DNA from: JAHZKN01 sp965250205
GTDB lineage: Bacteria; Pseudomonadota; Alphaproteobacteria; Rhizobiales; Hyphomicrobiaceae
Direction: 5' to 3'
Assembly: GCA_965250205.1 (NCBI GenBank)
Contig: CBDFNK010000022.1
Span: 1-64,000, forward strand
DNA: 64,000 nt
The translations under genes and the position numbers were made by a program. Of the stretch, positions 1 through 8,184 are shown in pieces. How positions within the stretch are numbered: the stretch's first letter is position 1; each line of letters opens with the position of its first letter. Under the pieces are notes generated by a model. It ran no database searches and was not told where the DNA came from. It saw only the letters and a list, made by a program, of their open reading frames with translations.

Positions 1-250
1 CGCGGGCACATTACGTGTCGAGCTTGCTGCGCCCAGGCTTCAGTCTGGGAAACACCTTTGCTCTTTTGAATAAGATCGGGATTGCAAGTTGCAGGGCAGG
101 AGCAGGGCGGCGCACCTTCGACATCTTTCCAGTTGACAGTCCGTCCACGCCGCATAATGTACCGGCCATCTGGCGGACCTGAGATCGCCGCGTCACGCGC
201 ATCGATACTTTAGTGCATCGATTTATTCAGAATTGTTAGGAGAGTTTATT

Positions 251-940
251 ATGTTTGGTTCACGGAAAAAAGCCGACCCGGTGGCAAACGGTGCCAATGG
301 CAAGGGCGAAACACTGAACGTTCAGCCGATTGCAGAAACCGCACCCCAAGCCCCCACTTCTTCCCAAAACACAGGGGAAACCAGCACCAAGCTTGATCCT
401 GAAATGCTGGAAAAAATCGCTGCCGTGCGTACCAAGCTGCATGAAACCTTTGGCAAAGTGGCGCTCGCCATGATGATGGTGCCGCGCTACCGCAGCCTGT
501 CAATCTCCGATCTCGGGCACCTGATCCTCGATCCCCTCATGCGCGACCGCGTGGCCATCGCGACATCCGGAAAAGAGGGCGATCCCCAGGAAGGCGCGCT
601 GTCCGGCATCGCCATTTGGGCCAGCGTTTCAGAAGAGGTCGACGCCAAAATTCGCGAACAGATTAAAGCCGGCATCTTTCCGGTACGCCTAAAAGCAGAG
701 GACTGGAACAGCGGCAAGATCAACTGGCTGCTGGATGTGATTGCGCCCAATCAACGCCTGACAACGGCGGTGATCGCCAATTTCCGTCAGGTCTTACCGA
801 AGGTGAGCGAAGTAAAGGGTGTGAAGGAAGGCGATATGCGCATCCACCCCATCGTGACGCGTTTGGTTGATCCAGACGCGCTGAAAAAAATGGGCGCCAC
901 GCCGATCACCAAAGGTGCGGACCAAACCACGGTGGTCTAA
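251..940 (+). CDS. RTX toxin-activating lysine acyltransferase (HlyC family)
   Basis: Probable fatty-acyltransferase that would acylate internal lysines of an RTX protein in the cytoplasm before export. The 229-residue product has a Pro/Thr-rich first 50 residues. The family core follows: DLGHLILDPL at about 87-96, AIWASVSEEVDAKI at 121-134, and the diagnostic AEDWNSG...WLLDVIAP block at 149-166, which matches AEDWTSGDRKWFIDWIAP of E. coli HlyC. D162 aligns with catalytic Asp92 of HlyC. The position I align with catalytic His23 is Tyr80 (VPRYR instead of SPxHR), which may be a subfamily trait. I chose ATG 251 because AGGAG lies about 8 bases upstream; a TTG at 233 is less likely. It stands 1.2 kb upstream of five RTX-type genes on the same strand, which are its likely substrates. 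Family call is confident; activity is inferred. Confidence 0.85.
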   Translation: MFGSRKKADPVANGANGKGETLNVQPIAETAPQAPTSSQNTGETSTKLDPEMLEKIAAVRTKLHETFGKVALAMMMVPRYRSLSISDLGHLILDPLMRDRVAIATSGKEGDPQEGALSGIAIWASVSEEVDAKIREQIKAGIFPVRLKAEDWNSGKINWLLDVIAPNQRLTTAVIANFRQVLPKVSEVKGVKEGDMRIHPIVTRLVDPDALKKMGATPITKGADQTTVV

Positions 941-1249
941 GCGCAATTCTTTCTCGCATTGATTGAAGGACTTATTCCGCGTGCCAATAGCGGCGTAATG
1001 TTTGTGTCAGATCAGAGCAAAATAGGGGGCTAGGGGCGCACTTCGGATTGATTGTCTGCCCACAAACTGTTTAGGCTCACCCAACACTTATGGTACCAAC
1101 ACGTGCCTCTAGTTGTGTTGGTCATTATTTTTGCCAACACTTCCTAAAGTCGTGTTGGGCGAACTTTTTAAATCATATTTGGTGCCGGACAGTGGCTGAG
1201 CCACAAAGAAGCCGGTCGCACAAAAGGGATTGTGGGGAAATTTTAGGGC
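941..1249. other. Intergenic leader with palindromic repeats
   Basis: No gene is seen in this stretch. It holds two CCAACAC/GTGTTGG palindromes (separate entry). The segment from about 1020 to 1300 resembles 4565-4760: shared blocks include GGGGCTAGGG, CTGTTTAGG, ATTTGG(T/C)(G/A)CCGGACA and CAATCCAGAAAATGAGA. This suggests that the first and second toxin units carry diverged copies of the same upstream region. A promoter for 1384-4552 presumably lies here, but I could not place one. Confidence 0.5.
1096..1158. repeat. Two CCAACAC/GTGTTGG palindromic elements
   Basis: Stem-loops at 1096-1121 and 1134-1158, each CCAACAC, an 11-12 base loop, then GTGTTGG. The second has the loop TTCCTAAAGTC, which recurs at 60439-60497 with CCAATAC/GTATTGG arms. 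The same family occurs at 4807-4831, 60398-60424 and as the tandem array at 63139-63606. It looks like a dispersed intergenic palindrome of the REP type. There is no T-run, so a rho-independent terminator is unlikely. Confidence 0.75.
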
Positions 1250-1387
1250 GTGTCTTCATCTAGCGTGAGCAATCCAGAAAATGAGAGTGAAACCGGTGCT
1301 GCAGCAGCAGCAGCACCGGATGGTGTGCGTGTGCGCATCACAACGCCTACACGGCACTACAAAGCAGGATGGAGGTTGGCAGCTTGA
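1250..1387 (+). CDS. Possible short leader ORF coupled to the first immunity candidate
   Basis: A 45-codon ORF from GTG 1250, with a run of six alanines and the C-terminus RHYKAGWRLAA. Its TGA (1385-1387) overlaps the TTG start I favour for the next gene (1384), giving a TTGA junction. The sequence GGAGGTTGGCAGC before that junction parallels the GAGGTGGCAGC that ends the third toxin gene before its own partner at 11663. A diverged partial copy starts at GTG 4719 and keeps the NPENE motif. The start has no well-placed ribosome binding site. This may be a real small protein, a coupling leader, or the remnant of a deleted upstream gene. Function unknown. Confidence 0.3.
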   Translation: MSSSSVSNPENESETGAAAAAAPDGVRVRITTPTRHYKAGWRLAA

Positions 1388-2142
1388 CTAGAGAAAAATC
1401 GAAATCACCGTTTCGCATCTGGTTTAAGCGGAGCTTACTCGTTCTGCTTGCCGTTTATGGCGTGTGGCGGTTTGTGCTGCCAGTTTTCGATACCCATCCC
1501 GAACAGGACCAATGCACGTTTGGGCCAGTGAGCAATGCGCGATACCAGGAACTCTTGGCCGAAGCCAGACGGAGTATGCGGGAGGAGTGGGTAAACTATC
1601 CTAGCAATAGGGAAGAACAAGCTGATGAATTCAGCCGTCGAATACAGGACCTCAATAAGGGTGAAGTTGCAATTTATAGCAGAATAGCTGGCATGCATGC
1701 TGTAATGCGTGCTGCAGGTGCCAGTCTCAAGAAGCCAACAAAATTCTCAGAAGGCTTTTGGAATCAATCTCAATTTCGAATTGGGAAGATCATGGGGTTC
1801 CCTGGCAGTTCCTATTATATCAATTCAATAAGGCTCGGATCATTTGACCCAATCCAAAAATACTCAGAGATTAGTGTTGGCTTTAAAAGCACGGCAGGAA
1901 ATGTTGCAGGTTTTTCAAGAAGCGGCATGAAGCGAAAGCCCCAAATTGATGAATTCTATACGCGGGTTAGACATCCAAGCTCGATGGGAGACTGGCTCCG
2001 CCTCGGAAGTGGTCCGGTATTTTATGATCCCGAAAAATTTATTTATCCCTGTCCGGACGTGCCGACGCGCGCATGGTCTGACAGTTACATGAACTGGCGC
2101 AAGCGCCACAATTTAGATGACGCGGAGCAAAGCGATGAGTAG
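1384..2142 (+). CDS. Membrane-anchored candidate immunity protein 1
   Basis: About 252 residues with one N-terminal membrane segment (LLVLLAVYGVWRFVLPV) and a soluble domain that should face the periplasm. The first 60 or so residues, including DTHPEQDQCTFGPVSNARYQ, are nearly the same as in 11663-12484; the remainder diverges strongly. I prefer TTG 1384, with GGAGGT seven bases upstream; ATG 1369 is the alternative. The stop overlaps the ATG of the following RTX gene (ATGAGTAG), so the two are translationally coupled. The two paralogues of this protein each precede one of the two paralogous toxins (2135 and 12481). This is the reason to pair each small gene with the toxin after it. Immunity function is inferred from context; I recognise no family. 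Confidence 0.6.
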   Translation: MTREKSKSPFRIWFKRSLLVLLAVYGVWRFVLPVFDTHPEQDQCTFGPVSNARYQELLAEARRSMREEWVNYPSNREEQADEFSRRIQDLNKGEVAIYSRIAGMHAVMRAAGASLKKPTKFSEGFWNQSQFRIGKIMGFPGSSYYINSIRLGSFDPIQKYSEISVGFKSTAGNVAGFSRSGMKRKPQIDEFYTRVRHPSSMGDWLRLGSGPVFYDPEKFIYPCPDVPTRAWSDSYMNWRKRHNLDDAEQSDE

Positions 2143-4552
2143 AGAACCTCGGATATTCTTGGAGTCGCGTGCTGCTGTGGGAGACTTCACGGGCGCAGGA
2201 CATCTCTATCTTGTTAAGAGGAATGTAACCGTTCAAGAGGATGGGACATATGACAACATCTATCAGCCAGGTACTGAAGAGCAATACGAAAGCCCCGAAT
2301 TGCAGGATCTCTATGACCACGTGATCCAGGGCAGTGTTCATTGGATCATTGTCTCACGCCAGCTTGAAGTGAATGCTTTACCCCTTGCACGAACTACTGA
2401 CGGATACGGCGAAAGCGAAACGCCTGCCGATCGCCATAGCTCAGACATTACAGCAGCTGTTCTGGCTGGCAGCGGGACTACTTCGGTGGAAGCGGCTTGG
2501 GCCAGCATGGTTGCTTATGCGGGAAATATCCACGATGCCGCCTATGATTACGAACTCCCGCTTATTCGTGGTGGTGTATTTTTTGGCGTTGCTGACAATG
2601 AGCATGTTCATTTGGCAAATTCTGGCGCCACGATCTTATCTGTTCTAAATCATGTTGGAGTCGATATCCGGACGATAACGACCGCAAATGGTGCTGACCT
2701 ATATTTAACGTCAATTTTTGAGTATCAATTTCCTGGTGCTTCTGATGATTTCCAACCTACGCTTTTAGGTCAGGGAGATGTAGGGGAAATTATAGCATCT
2801 CCAAATCAGGAGTCTGGTCTTCTAATCCTTGGTCGTGATGATGTAAATGACATTATCACCGGCACGCAATTTCAAGACCATTATTTCGGCGAGCAAGAAG
2901 CAAATTATTCCACCACCAATGATCTTGTCACCTACGAACGTCTTCCCTACGACCTCGAAGATCTCACGGGTCTCATTGTTCGCGTTCAGCAGGAAAATTT
3001 ATCAAGCATTCCATTCTCGACAGAGCCGTGGGGGCTATATGGCGTTAACATCGGTGCCGAAGGACCAGACTTTCTATATGGCATCGAGGAAGTTCGGCTG
3101 ACCGAGTTTGCAGACACCGTCATTTTAACTGAAGAATCATTTGAAGGTGGCCTTGCAGGCAGTGTTGATCCCCTTATCATCGATGTTGATGCACACGATC
3201 CGGATCGCGGTGAGGATGCAGATCCCGATGCCAACGCGCTTGGCGATCAGATTGATGTCACGTCGCTGACACTTGGCATCGCAGCGGATTTGCGCGATCC
3301 AGATGAACAATTCGTTGCGACATTGCTTGGTGCGCCTGGCAGTCGTTTTGCTGCGACTAAGGGTGCTGTTGGAAACAAGAAGTTCGTTGATGACGTCGTG
3401 TCGTTTGCAGATGTAGGTGGGCCTGCTTTGCCGGCTCCTGATTTTGGCAGCACGCGCCGCATTGACTTCAAAAACGCTGAAAACATCACCGGCACAGATC
3501 AGAACGACATCATCCTTGGTCTTGATTTCTCTCAGCTGGCAGAGGCGGACCGTGTCGCCGTCGAGTTGGATCTCGGCGAAGGCAATGATTTTGCCACGAC
3601 CGCTGGTGGCTACGGCGACGTCTTGGGTGGTGCTGGTGATGACGTTCTCGTTGCTTTGGATCCTGTTTATGCACCGGAAGTTGCAGCCACAGAAACAACA
3701 CCTGGACAGGGTGAGCAGCGGCTCAGACTGGATGGCGGCGTCGGCAATGACTTTGTATTCACCAAAGGGGGTGAAAAAGCCCTCACGGTTGGCGGGGAAG
3801 GCCGCGATTGGATTTGGAACAGGTCCCAAGGCGGGGTGATTTACGGCGATACGTTTTCAGGCGTCAGCGCAACGCCCGATGGGGATGGTACTCTAGTTGC
3901 GGTTGATTACGACGATCCCGCCAACGCGGACAATTTCTGGTGGTGGCCGGACACAACGATCAAAGATGCGCAACGCAACGATGTGTTGCAGTTCTTCGGT
4001 CTGCCGCTGACCGGTGGCGTGCAGGGGTTGCCGCTGATTGCAGGTGGCGGCGCGGCGGCTTTGTTTACGCCATCGGCGGGGCTGTTTTCAGACGATGCCT
4101 TCAATAACGAGCAGGGCCACTTCTTCGTCGACAATTTCTTAGTGTCGATGAACTACGTCTTCAAAAAAGATGCAGACGGCAACAATACACTTTACGTCGT
4201 CAATGCCCTTGATGGCCTGATGGGTCTGTTTTCTGATGTCAGCTTTGAACAAACAAGCGACGGCAGCAACATCCGCGGCGCGATGACGGTCGAGAACTAC
4301 ACCATTACCTATTCAGCGTGGGGCTTTGGGCTGAATGAAGCTGTTGAACAAGGCATCACCGGCGACTTGAACATGGTGTTCAAGCTGGAGAATAAGTTTT
4401 TGGCGGCGTTGGCCTGGTTGCCACCAACACCCGGACTTGGCGGGTTGGGTAAACTCCTCCCGCTGATCGATGAAGCGGCGAGTTTGAAGGCAGCGAATGA
4501 CAATGCGGGCCCCGTGTTGAAAGACTTGTTCCAGGCCGCGAAAGTGGCGTGA
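2135..4552 (+). CDS. RTX-type protein with variable N-domain (toxin cassette 1)
   Basis: About 805 residues. Residues 1-215 form an N-domain with RIFLESR, then AGHLYLV (His23) and later NSGATILSVLNHVGVD. This His-then-Asn-Ser spacing is shared with 12481 and resembles the His...Asn-Cys pattern at 5434; a permuted papain/NlpC-like fold is possible. A middle part nearly identical in DNA to 13075-14055 follows, with RTX-like GGAGDDVLVALD repeats. The constant module occupies about residues 547-786, and the protein ends in ANDN plus a short AAKVA tail. ATG 2135 is chosen over 2117 because GGAG lies eight bases upstream and because it aligns with the paralogue start. No typical type I secretion C-terminus is visible. 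Unlike the other cassettes, no coupled gene follows and the GAGGT found in their tails is absent. The toxin role is inferred. Confidence 0.75.
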   Translation: MSREPRIFLESRAAVGDFTGAGHLYLVKRNVTVQEDGTYDNIYQPGTEEQYESPELQDLYDHVIQGSVHWIIVSRQLEVNALPLARTTDGYGESETPADRHSSDITAAVLAGSGTTSVEAAWASMVAYAGNIHDAAYDYELPLIRGGVFFGVADNEHVHLANSGATILSVLNHVGVDIRTITTANGADLYLTSIFEYQFPGASDDFQPTLLGQGDVGEIIASPNQESGLLILGRDDVNDIITGTQFQDHYFGEQEANYSTTNDLVTYERLPYDLEDLTGLIVRVQQENLSSIPFSTEPWGLYGVNIGAEGPDFLYGIEEVRLTEFADTVILTEESFEGGLAGSVDPLIIDVDAHDPDRGEDADPDANALGDQIDVTSLTLGIAADLRDPDEQFVATLLGAPGSRFAATKGAVGNKKFVDDVVSFADVGGPALPAPDFGSTRRIDFKNAENITGTDQNDIILGLDFSQLAEADRVAVELDLGEGNDFATTAGGYGDVLGGAGDDVLVALDPVYAPEVAATETTPGQGEQRLRLDGGVGNDFVFTKGGEKALTVGGEGRDWIWNRSQGGVIYGDTFSGVSATPDGDGTLVAVDYDDPANADNFWWWPDTTIKDAQRNDVLQFFGLPLTGGVQGLPLIAGGGAAALFTPSAGLFSDDAFNNEQGHFFVDNFLVSMNYVFKKDADGNNTLYVVNALDGLMGLFSDVSFEQTSDGSNIRGAMTVENYTITYSAWGFGLNEAVEQGITGDLNMVFKLENKFLAALAWLPPTPGLGGLGKLLPLIDEAASLKAANDNAGPVLKDLFQAAKVA
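3773..4492 (+). repeat. Constant module, copy 1 (full length)
   Basis: 720-bp segment encoding EKALTVGGEGRDWIWNRS through DEAASLKA. It includes a WWWPDTTIKDAQ motif and a glycine/alanine-rich hydrophobic stretch (LIAGGGAAALFTP). By eye it is almost identical in DNA to the four other copies at 7630-8139, 10902-11621, 14056-14688 and 17219-17938. Such identity, beside diverged 5' parts, points to recent recombination or gene conversion. Confidence 0.85.
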
Positions 4553-4927
4553 TGTTTGGGTCAGTTCGGCGCAAAAAGATGGGGCTAGGGACTAATGGCG
4601 ACTTGATTATCCGTACGCGACCTGTTTAGGGTCCGGTTAGAAGGACTTATAGATCCTATTTTATTGATATTTGGCACCGGACACAAGAAGCTGGTCGCCG
4701 CGGGGGAATACTTCAAGCGTGATTAGTTCGAGCGACGGCAATCCAGAAAATGAGACCGAGGGTGGTGTGCCCTCGCGTGTTCCCTCAACGTGTGGGCGAT
4801 TGTTCGCCAACACGGCGCAAGCTTGTGTTGGGCGGATTTCGGATCACAACACGCGGCAAGTAAGTGCGCCGGCACTCATTCAAGAACAGAAATGTTTGGT
4901 CCGTAAACCCTCACACTCAAAGCGCAA
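4553..4927. other. Intergenic region with diverged leader copy and one palindrome
   Basis: Positions 4565-4760 are a diverged copy of the leader before the first toxin unit (about 1020-1300), including a truncated version of the short ORF from GTG 4719. A CCAACAC/GTGTTGG palindrome lies at 4807-4831. No convincing gene is present on either strand. Confidence 0.5.
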
Positions 4928-5368
4928 TCAAAAGATGGGATGGGTAACGCAACTCCTATACCACTTTGCAGGCTTCAACTTGCTTCCCCACCACGCATCA
5001 CTCCAAGCGCGTATGTCCTTAACGGTGTCCTTTTTGTCGACCGTTATTTTGATTACCCAGCGGCTGTGCTGGATCACATATCGTCTAAAGCACGTACAAA
5101 ATAGCTTTGTTGATTTGGAAATCGGATTATCACACGAAAACCCAAAGTTTCCAATCTCGCGTTTGACAGACTCGACGGGTGTGCCAGACGGGTACAACAG
5201 ACGGACAGCATCATTAAAGGGATTGTCGAATTTTGTCTCACTCATTTGGAAAACGCCAACTCCGAAGTGTCGAGCGGGAGATGTTATTTTCGCAGCAACA
5301 AACCACAGTACAAACGGAGATAAGAAAATGAGTAAGGGCATTATGCAGTATCGAATAATAGATTTCAT
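4928..5368 (-). CDS. Hypothetical signal-anchored protein, divergent from toxin 2
   Basis: 146 residues with an N-terminal hydrophobic segment (MPLLIFLSPFVLWFVAA) and a small domain containing LYPSGTPVESVKREIGNFGF, three cysteines in a loose cluster, and WVIKITVDKKDTVKDI. The latter reads like a beta-strand/turn of a folded periplasmic domain. It is transcribed away from 5434 with 65 bp between the start codons, so the two may share a divergent promoter region. In position it replaces the small membrane-anchored gene that precedes every other toxin of the locus. It may be the immunity gene of toxin 2 in inverted orientation, or unrelated cargo. No strong ribosome binding site was found. I do not recognise the family with certainty. 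Confidence 0.5.
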   Translation of the reverse strand: MKSIIRYCIMPLLIFLSPFVLWFVAAKITSPARHFGVGVFQMSETKFDNPFNDAVRLLYPSGTPVESVKREIGNFGFSCDNPISKSTKLFCTCFRRYVIQHSRWVIKITVDKKDTVKDIRAWSDAWWGSKLKPAKWYRSCVTHPIF

Positions 5369-5433
5369 TTTTTAGCCTACGGACCTTGCTGCAAGAGCTG
5401 CGATAAAGATCTACTACAGGGATACTATTGAAA

Positions 5434-8184
5434 ATGTCTAAAATTGAGGTCGGTGGCTACATATTTGATACTATTTTTGGCACTGATTATGGACACACGT
5501 TCCTTCGCTACACAAATGATGCAGGTGACCGCTACGTAATTCGCGGAGGATGGAGGCCGGAGGAGACCGGATTCTCGATCAACTTCGAGATAAACACTGA
5601 ATGGGCTGATTCTGTCGACAATCCAGAAAATAGCATTCATGGCACGTTAGATCAGGTCTTTCGAACTGTTGACCCGAAAGGACGAGATGTAGATCTTCTT
5701 TGGGAGCTAATTGTCGAAGCTGTAGAAAGCATTCAAGAGGCCGACGCAAGTTATTTGTTTTTCTGGAACAACTGTCAGGCCGTCGTTCGTTCAGCTCTAA
5801 ATGCCGTTGGTATTGATGCTGCACCATTGCAAAATGCAATAGAAGCCGACACTGGGGGTAGTTACCCGAATACTGGAGGTGTAATTGATGAGCGATACCA
5901 ACTAGGGGAGCCGTTAATTGGGAAAATGTCTGACGATATACTGCGTGGGGCGGCTGATAGCGACATATTTCTTGGCTCAGAAGGTAACGACGAGATCCAC
6001 GGCAATTCATTGGATGGTGAAGGCATCCGTGATCACGACGACCAAATTTCATACCAACTTGTGCAGGGTTCTGTAATCTTAAATCTAAGTTTGGACCCAA
6101 GTCATGAGGTCGAAGCGTTAGTTAAAAAAGACAGCGGATGGGATACACTCTTTGCAATAGAAAAATATTTCCTCACGACCAATGATGACACGTTGATCGT
6201 ATCCAGCGGTTCGAACACTACTCAAAATATTCCAGTGCGACATGTTGATCTTCTGCAAGGAATGGATGTTGTAGATGTTTCTACAGTTGCAGAAGATTTC
6301 CGGATAGACCTGAGCAAGCTGGAAGATCAAAGTATAGAAAGAAAAAATAGCGGTCTTGCGCCTATAAAATTTGCAAATGCACAATTGGCGAAAACAGGCG
6401 TAGGCGACGATATTGTTCTTGGTCCAGACTTTAAGAATTATGTTAAACGCGCCGACCCGCTCGTTCTCGATCTCAACGGTGGTGATTTAGACCTCACCGG
6501 GCTGACGCTTGCCTCGCCCCGTTTCGACATCGACGGTGATGGGTATTTTGAACGCACGGGTTGGGTTGCGGCGGGGTCGGCGCTGCTGGCGCGCGATGTC
6601 AACTCAGATGGCCTGATCACTAACGTCAACGAACTGTTTGGCACCAATACTGAAAGCGGTTTCGCGCTACTCGCCGATTTGGATGACGTGGCAAATGGCG
6701 GCAACGCCGACGGCATCATCGATGTGAATGACGCCAGCTTCGCAGATTTGCGCCTGTGGCTCGATGGCAGTGTCGACGGCAACATCAACGCCTTCACCAA
6801 TCCGGGCGAGCTGGTGACGTTAGACTCACTTGGTATTACCGAATTTGATCTCACAACATCCGAGCCTGCCGACGGCGAAGACAACGTCAGCGGCAATACC
6901 GTGACGGCCGTGTCATCCTTCACGCGCAGCGATGGTTCGACCGGCACGCTCGCCGATGTGTCGTTTGTTTATGAGACGGCAGGGAAATCTGATACCGATG
7001 GCGACGGTGTGCCCGATGATGACGATACTGCGGAAGATCCCGACGGCAAAAACGACGGCTTCGCCTTTGACGGCCTGACGTTCTTCGGCGGCGTTGATGG
7101 CGGCGGCGGCGATGACACCATTGAACCGGGTGCGGTTGATACGCTTGTTGTTGGAGGCGACGGCAAGGACACCGTTGATTATTCGACGCGTACCTATCAA
7201 GGCGGCTTAGGTCTGACGTTCACCGCAACGCTTGGCGCTGGCGGCACGACACCGATTGGCGAAAGCACCGGCACAGCAACCACCGTGGCGCCGTTCCGCT
7301 TTGAAGTTGAAAAGCAGGTCGAAGGCGCGGATGCCGCCACCGACGCGCTGTATCAGGTCGAGGTTATCAAAGCGACCGAACTCGATGACACCGTCATCAT
7401 CAAGACAATCAAAGACATTCCATCCGGTCCTCTGGCGTTCGACGCCGGAGACCAGAAAACTGATCGCGGCGACGAACTAGATTTTTCACAGCTCGACGAA
7501 GGGGTTGAATTCGAATACGGGGCGATCAAGGGGTATGACGGTTCCGATTTTACAGACTTCGAGACCATCAAGGGAACGTCGCACAACGATACGCTGCTGA
7601 TTGATCGGTCCCAAGCGGGCGAACCGTCGGTGACGGTTGTTGGCGGCGAGGGCCGCGATTGGATTTGGAACCGGTCTGCTGGTGGTGAACTTTACGGCGA
7701 TACGTTTTCCGGCGTCAGCGCAACGCCCGATGAGGATGGTAATCCGGTTGCGGTTGATTACGACGATCCCGCCAACGCGGACAATTTCTGGTGGTGGCCG
7801 GACACAACGATCAAGGATGCGCAACGCAACGATGTGTTGCAGTTCTTCGGTCTGCCGCTGACCGGTGGCGTGCAGGGGTTGCCGCTGATTGCAGGTGGCG
7901 GCGCGGCGGCTTTGTTTACGCCATCGGCGGGGCTGTTTTCAGACGATGCCTTCAATAACGAGCAGGGCCACTTCTTCGTCGACAATTTCTTAGTGTCGAT
8001 GAACTACGTCTTCAAAAAAGATGCAGACGGCAACAATACACTTTACGTCGTCAATGCCCTTGATGGCCTGATGGGTCTGTTTTCTGATGTCAGCTTTGAA
8101 CAAACAAGCGACGGCAGCAACATCCGCGGCGCGATGACGCCTGCAAATGATAATGGGCTTCCTGCACAGGAGGTGGCTGCATGA
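5434..8184 (+). CDS. RTX-type protein with papain-like candidate N-domain (toxin cassette 2)
   Basis: About 916 residues. The N-domain has GTDYGHTFLRY (His21), YVIRGG and WNNCQAVVRSALNAVGID (Cys114). A His before an Asn-Cys helix is what permuted NlpC/P60 or LRAT-like amidases/acyltransferases show, so a cysteine hydrolase is a reasonable guess. Residues about 339-403 carry calcium-binding EF-hand-like loops (DPLVLDLNGG, DIDGDGYFERTGW, DVNSDGLITNVNELFG), common in RTX proteins. The constant module (about residues 733-902) is truncated here and joined to PANDN...QEVAA. ATG 5434 is 11 bases after AGGGA; TTG 5428 is a close alternative. The TGA overlaps the next start as ATGA. The coding tail contains GGAGGT, the ribosome binding site of that next gene. 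Confidence 0.75.
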   Translation: MSKIEVGGYIFDTIFGTDYGHTFLRYTNDAGDRYVIRGGWRPEETGFSINFEINTEWADSVDNPENSIHGTLDQVFRTVDPKGRDVDLLWELIVEAVESIQEADASYLFFWNNCQAVVRSALNAVGIDAAPLQNAIEADTGGSYPNTGGVIDERYQLGEPLIGKMSDDILRGAADSDIFLGSEGNDEIHGNSLDGEGIRDHDDQISYQLVQGSVILNLSLDPSHEVEALVKKDSGWDTLFAIEKYFLTTNDDTLIVSSGSNTTQNIPVRHVDLLQGMDVVDVSTVAEDFRIDLSKLEDQSIERKNSGLAPIKFANAQLAKTGVGDDIVLGPDFKNYVKRADPLVLDLNGGDLDLTGLTLASPRFDIDGDGYFERTGWVAAGSALLARDVNSDGLITNVNELFGTNTESGFALLADLDDVANGGNADGIIDVNDASFADLRLWLDGSVDGNINAFTNPGELVTLDSLGITEFDLTTSEPADGEDNVSGNTVTAVSSFTRSDGSTGTLADVSFVYETAGKSDTDGDGVPDDDDTAEDPDGKNDGFAFDGLTFFGGVDGGGGDDTIEPGAVDTLVVGGDGKDTVDYSTRTYQGGLGLTFTATLGAGGTTPIGESTGTATTVAPFRFEVEKQVEGADAATDALYQVEVIKATELDDTVIIKTIKDIPSGPLAFDAGDQKTDRGDELDFSQLDEGVEFEYGAIKGYDGSDFTDFETIKGTSHNDTLLIDRSQAGEPSVTVVGGEGRDWIWNRSAGGELYGDTFSGVSATPDEDGNPVAVDYDDPANADNFWWWPDTTIKDAQRNDVLQFFGLPLTGGVQGLPLIAGGGAAALFTPSAGLFSDDAFNNEQGHFFVDNFLVSMNYVFKKDADGNNTLYVVNALDGLMGLFSDVSFEQTSDGSNIRGAMTPANDNGLPAQEVAA
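7630..8139 (+). repeat. Constant module, copy 2 (3' truncated)
   Basis: 510 bp matching the constant module from VGGEGRDWIWNRS to GSNIRGAMT. It stops about 210 bp earlier than the full copies, where the sequence switches directly to the ANDN tail. The breakpoint differs from that of copy 4. Confidence 0.8.

Noticed and set aside
11..202. Minus-strand 63-residue frame at the left edge
   Set aside because: Low-complexity basic sequence with no start signal; composition gives no support for coding.
2847..4134. Recurrent shadow frames inside the RTX genes, e.g. a 75-residue minus frame repeated at each constant module
   Set aside because: They repeat because the constant module DNA repeats; codon pattern favours the RTX frame.
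4671..5375. Plus-strand frame of 234 codons
   Set aside because: It is antisense to the better supported 146-residue gene and its first part overlaps a palindrome and the leader copy.
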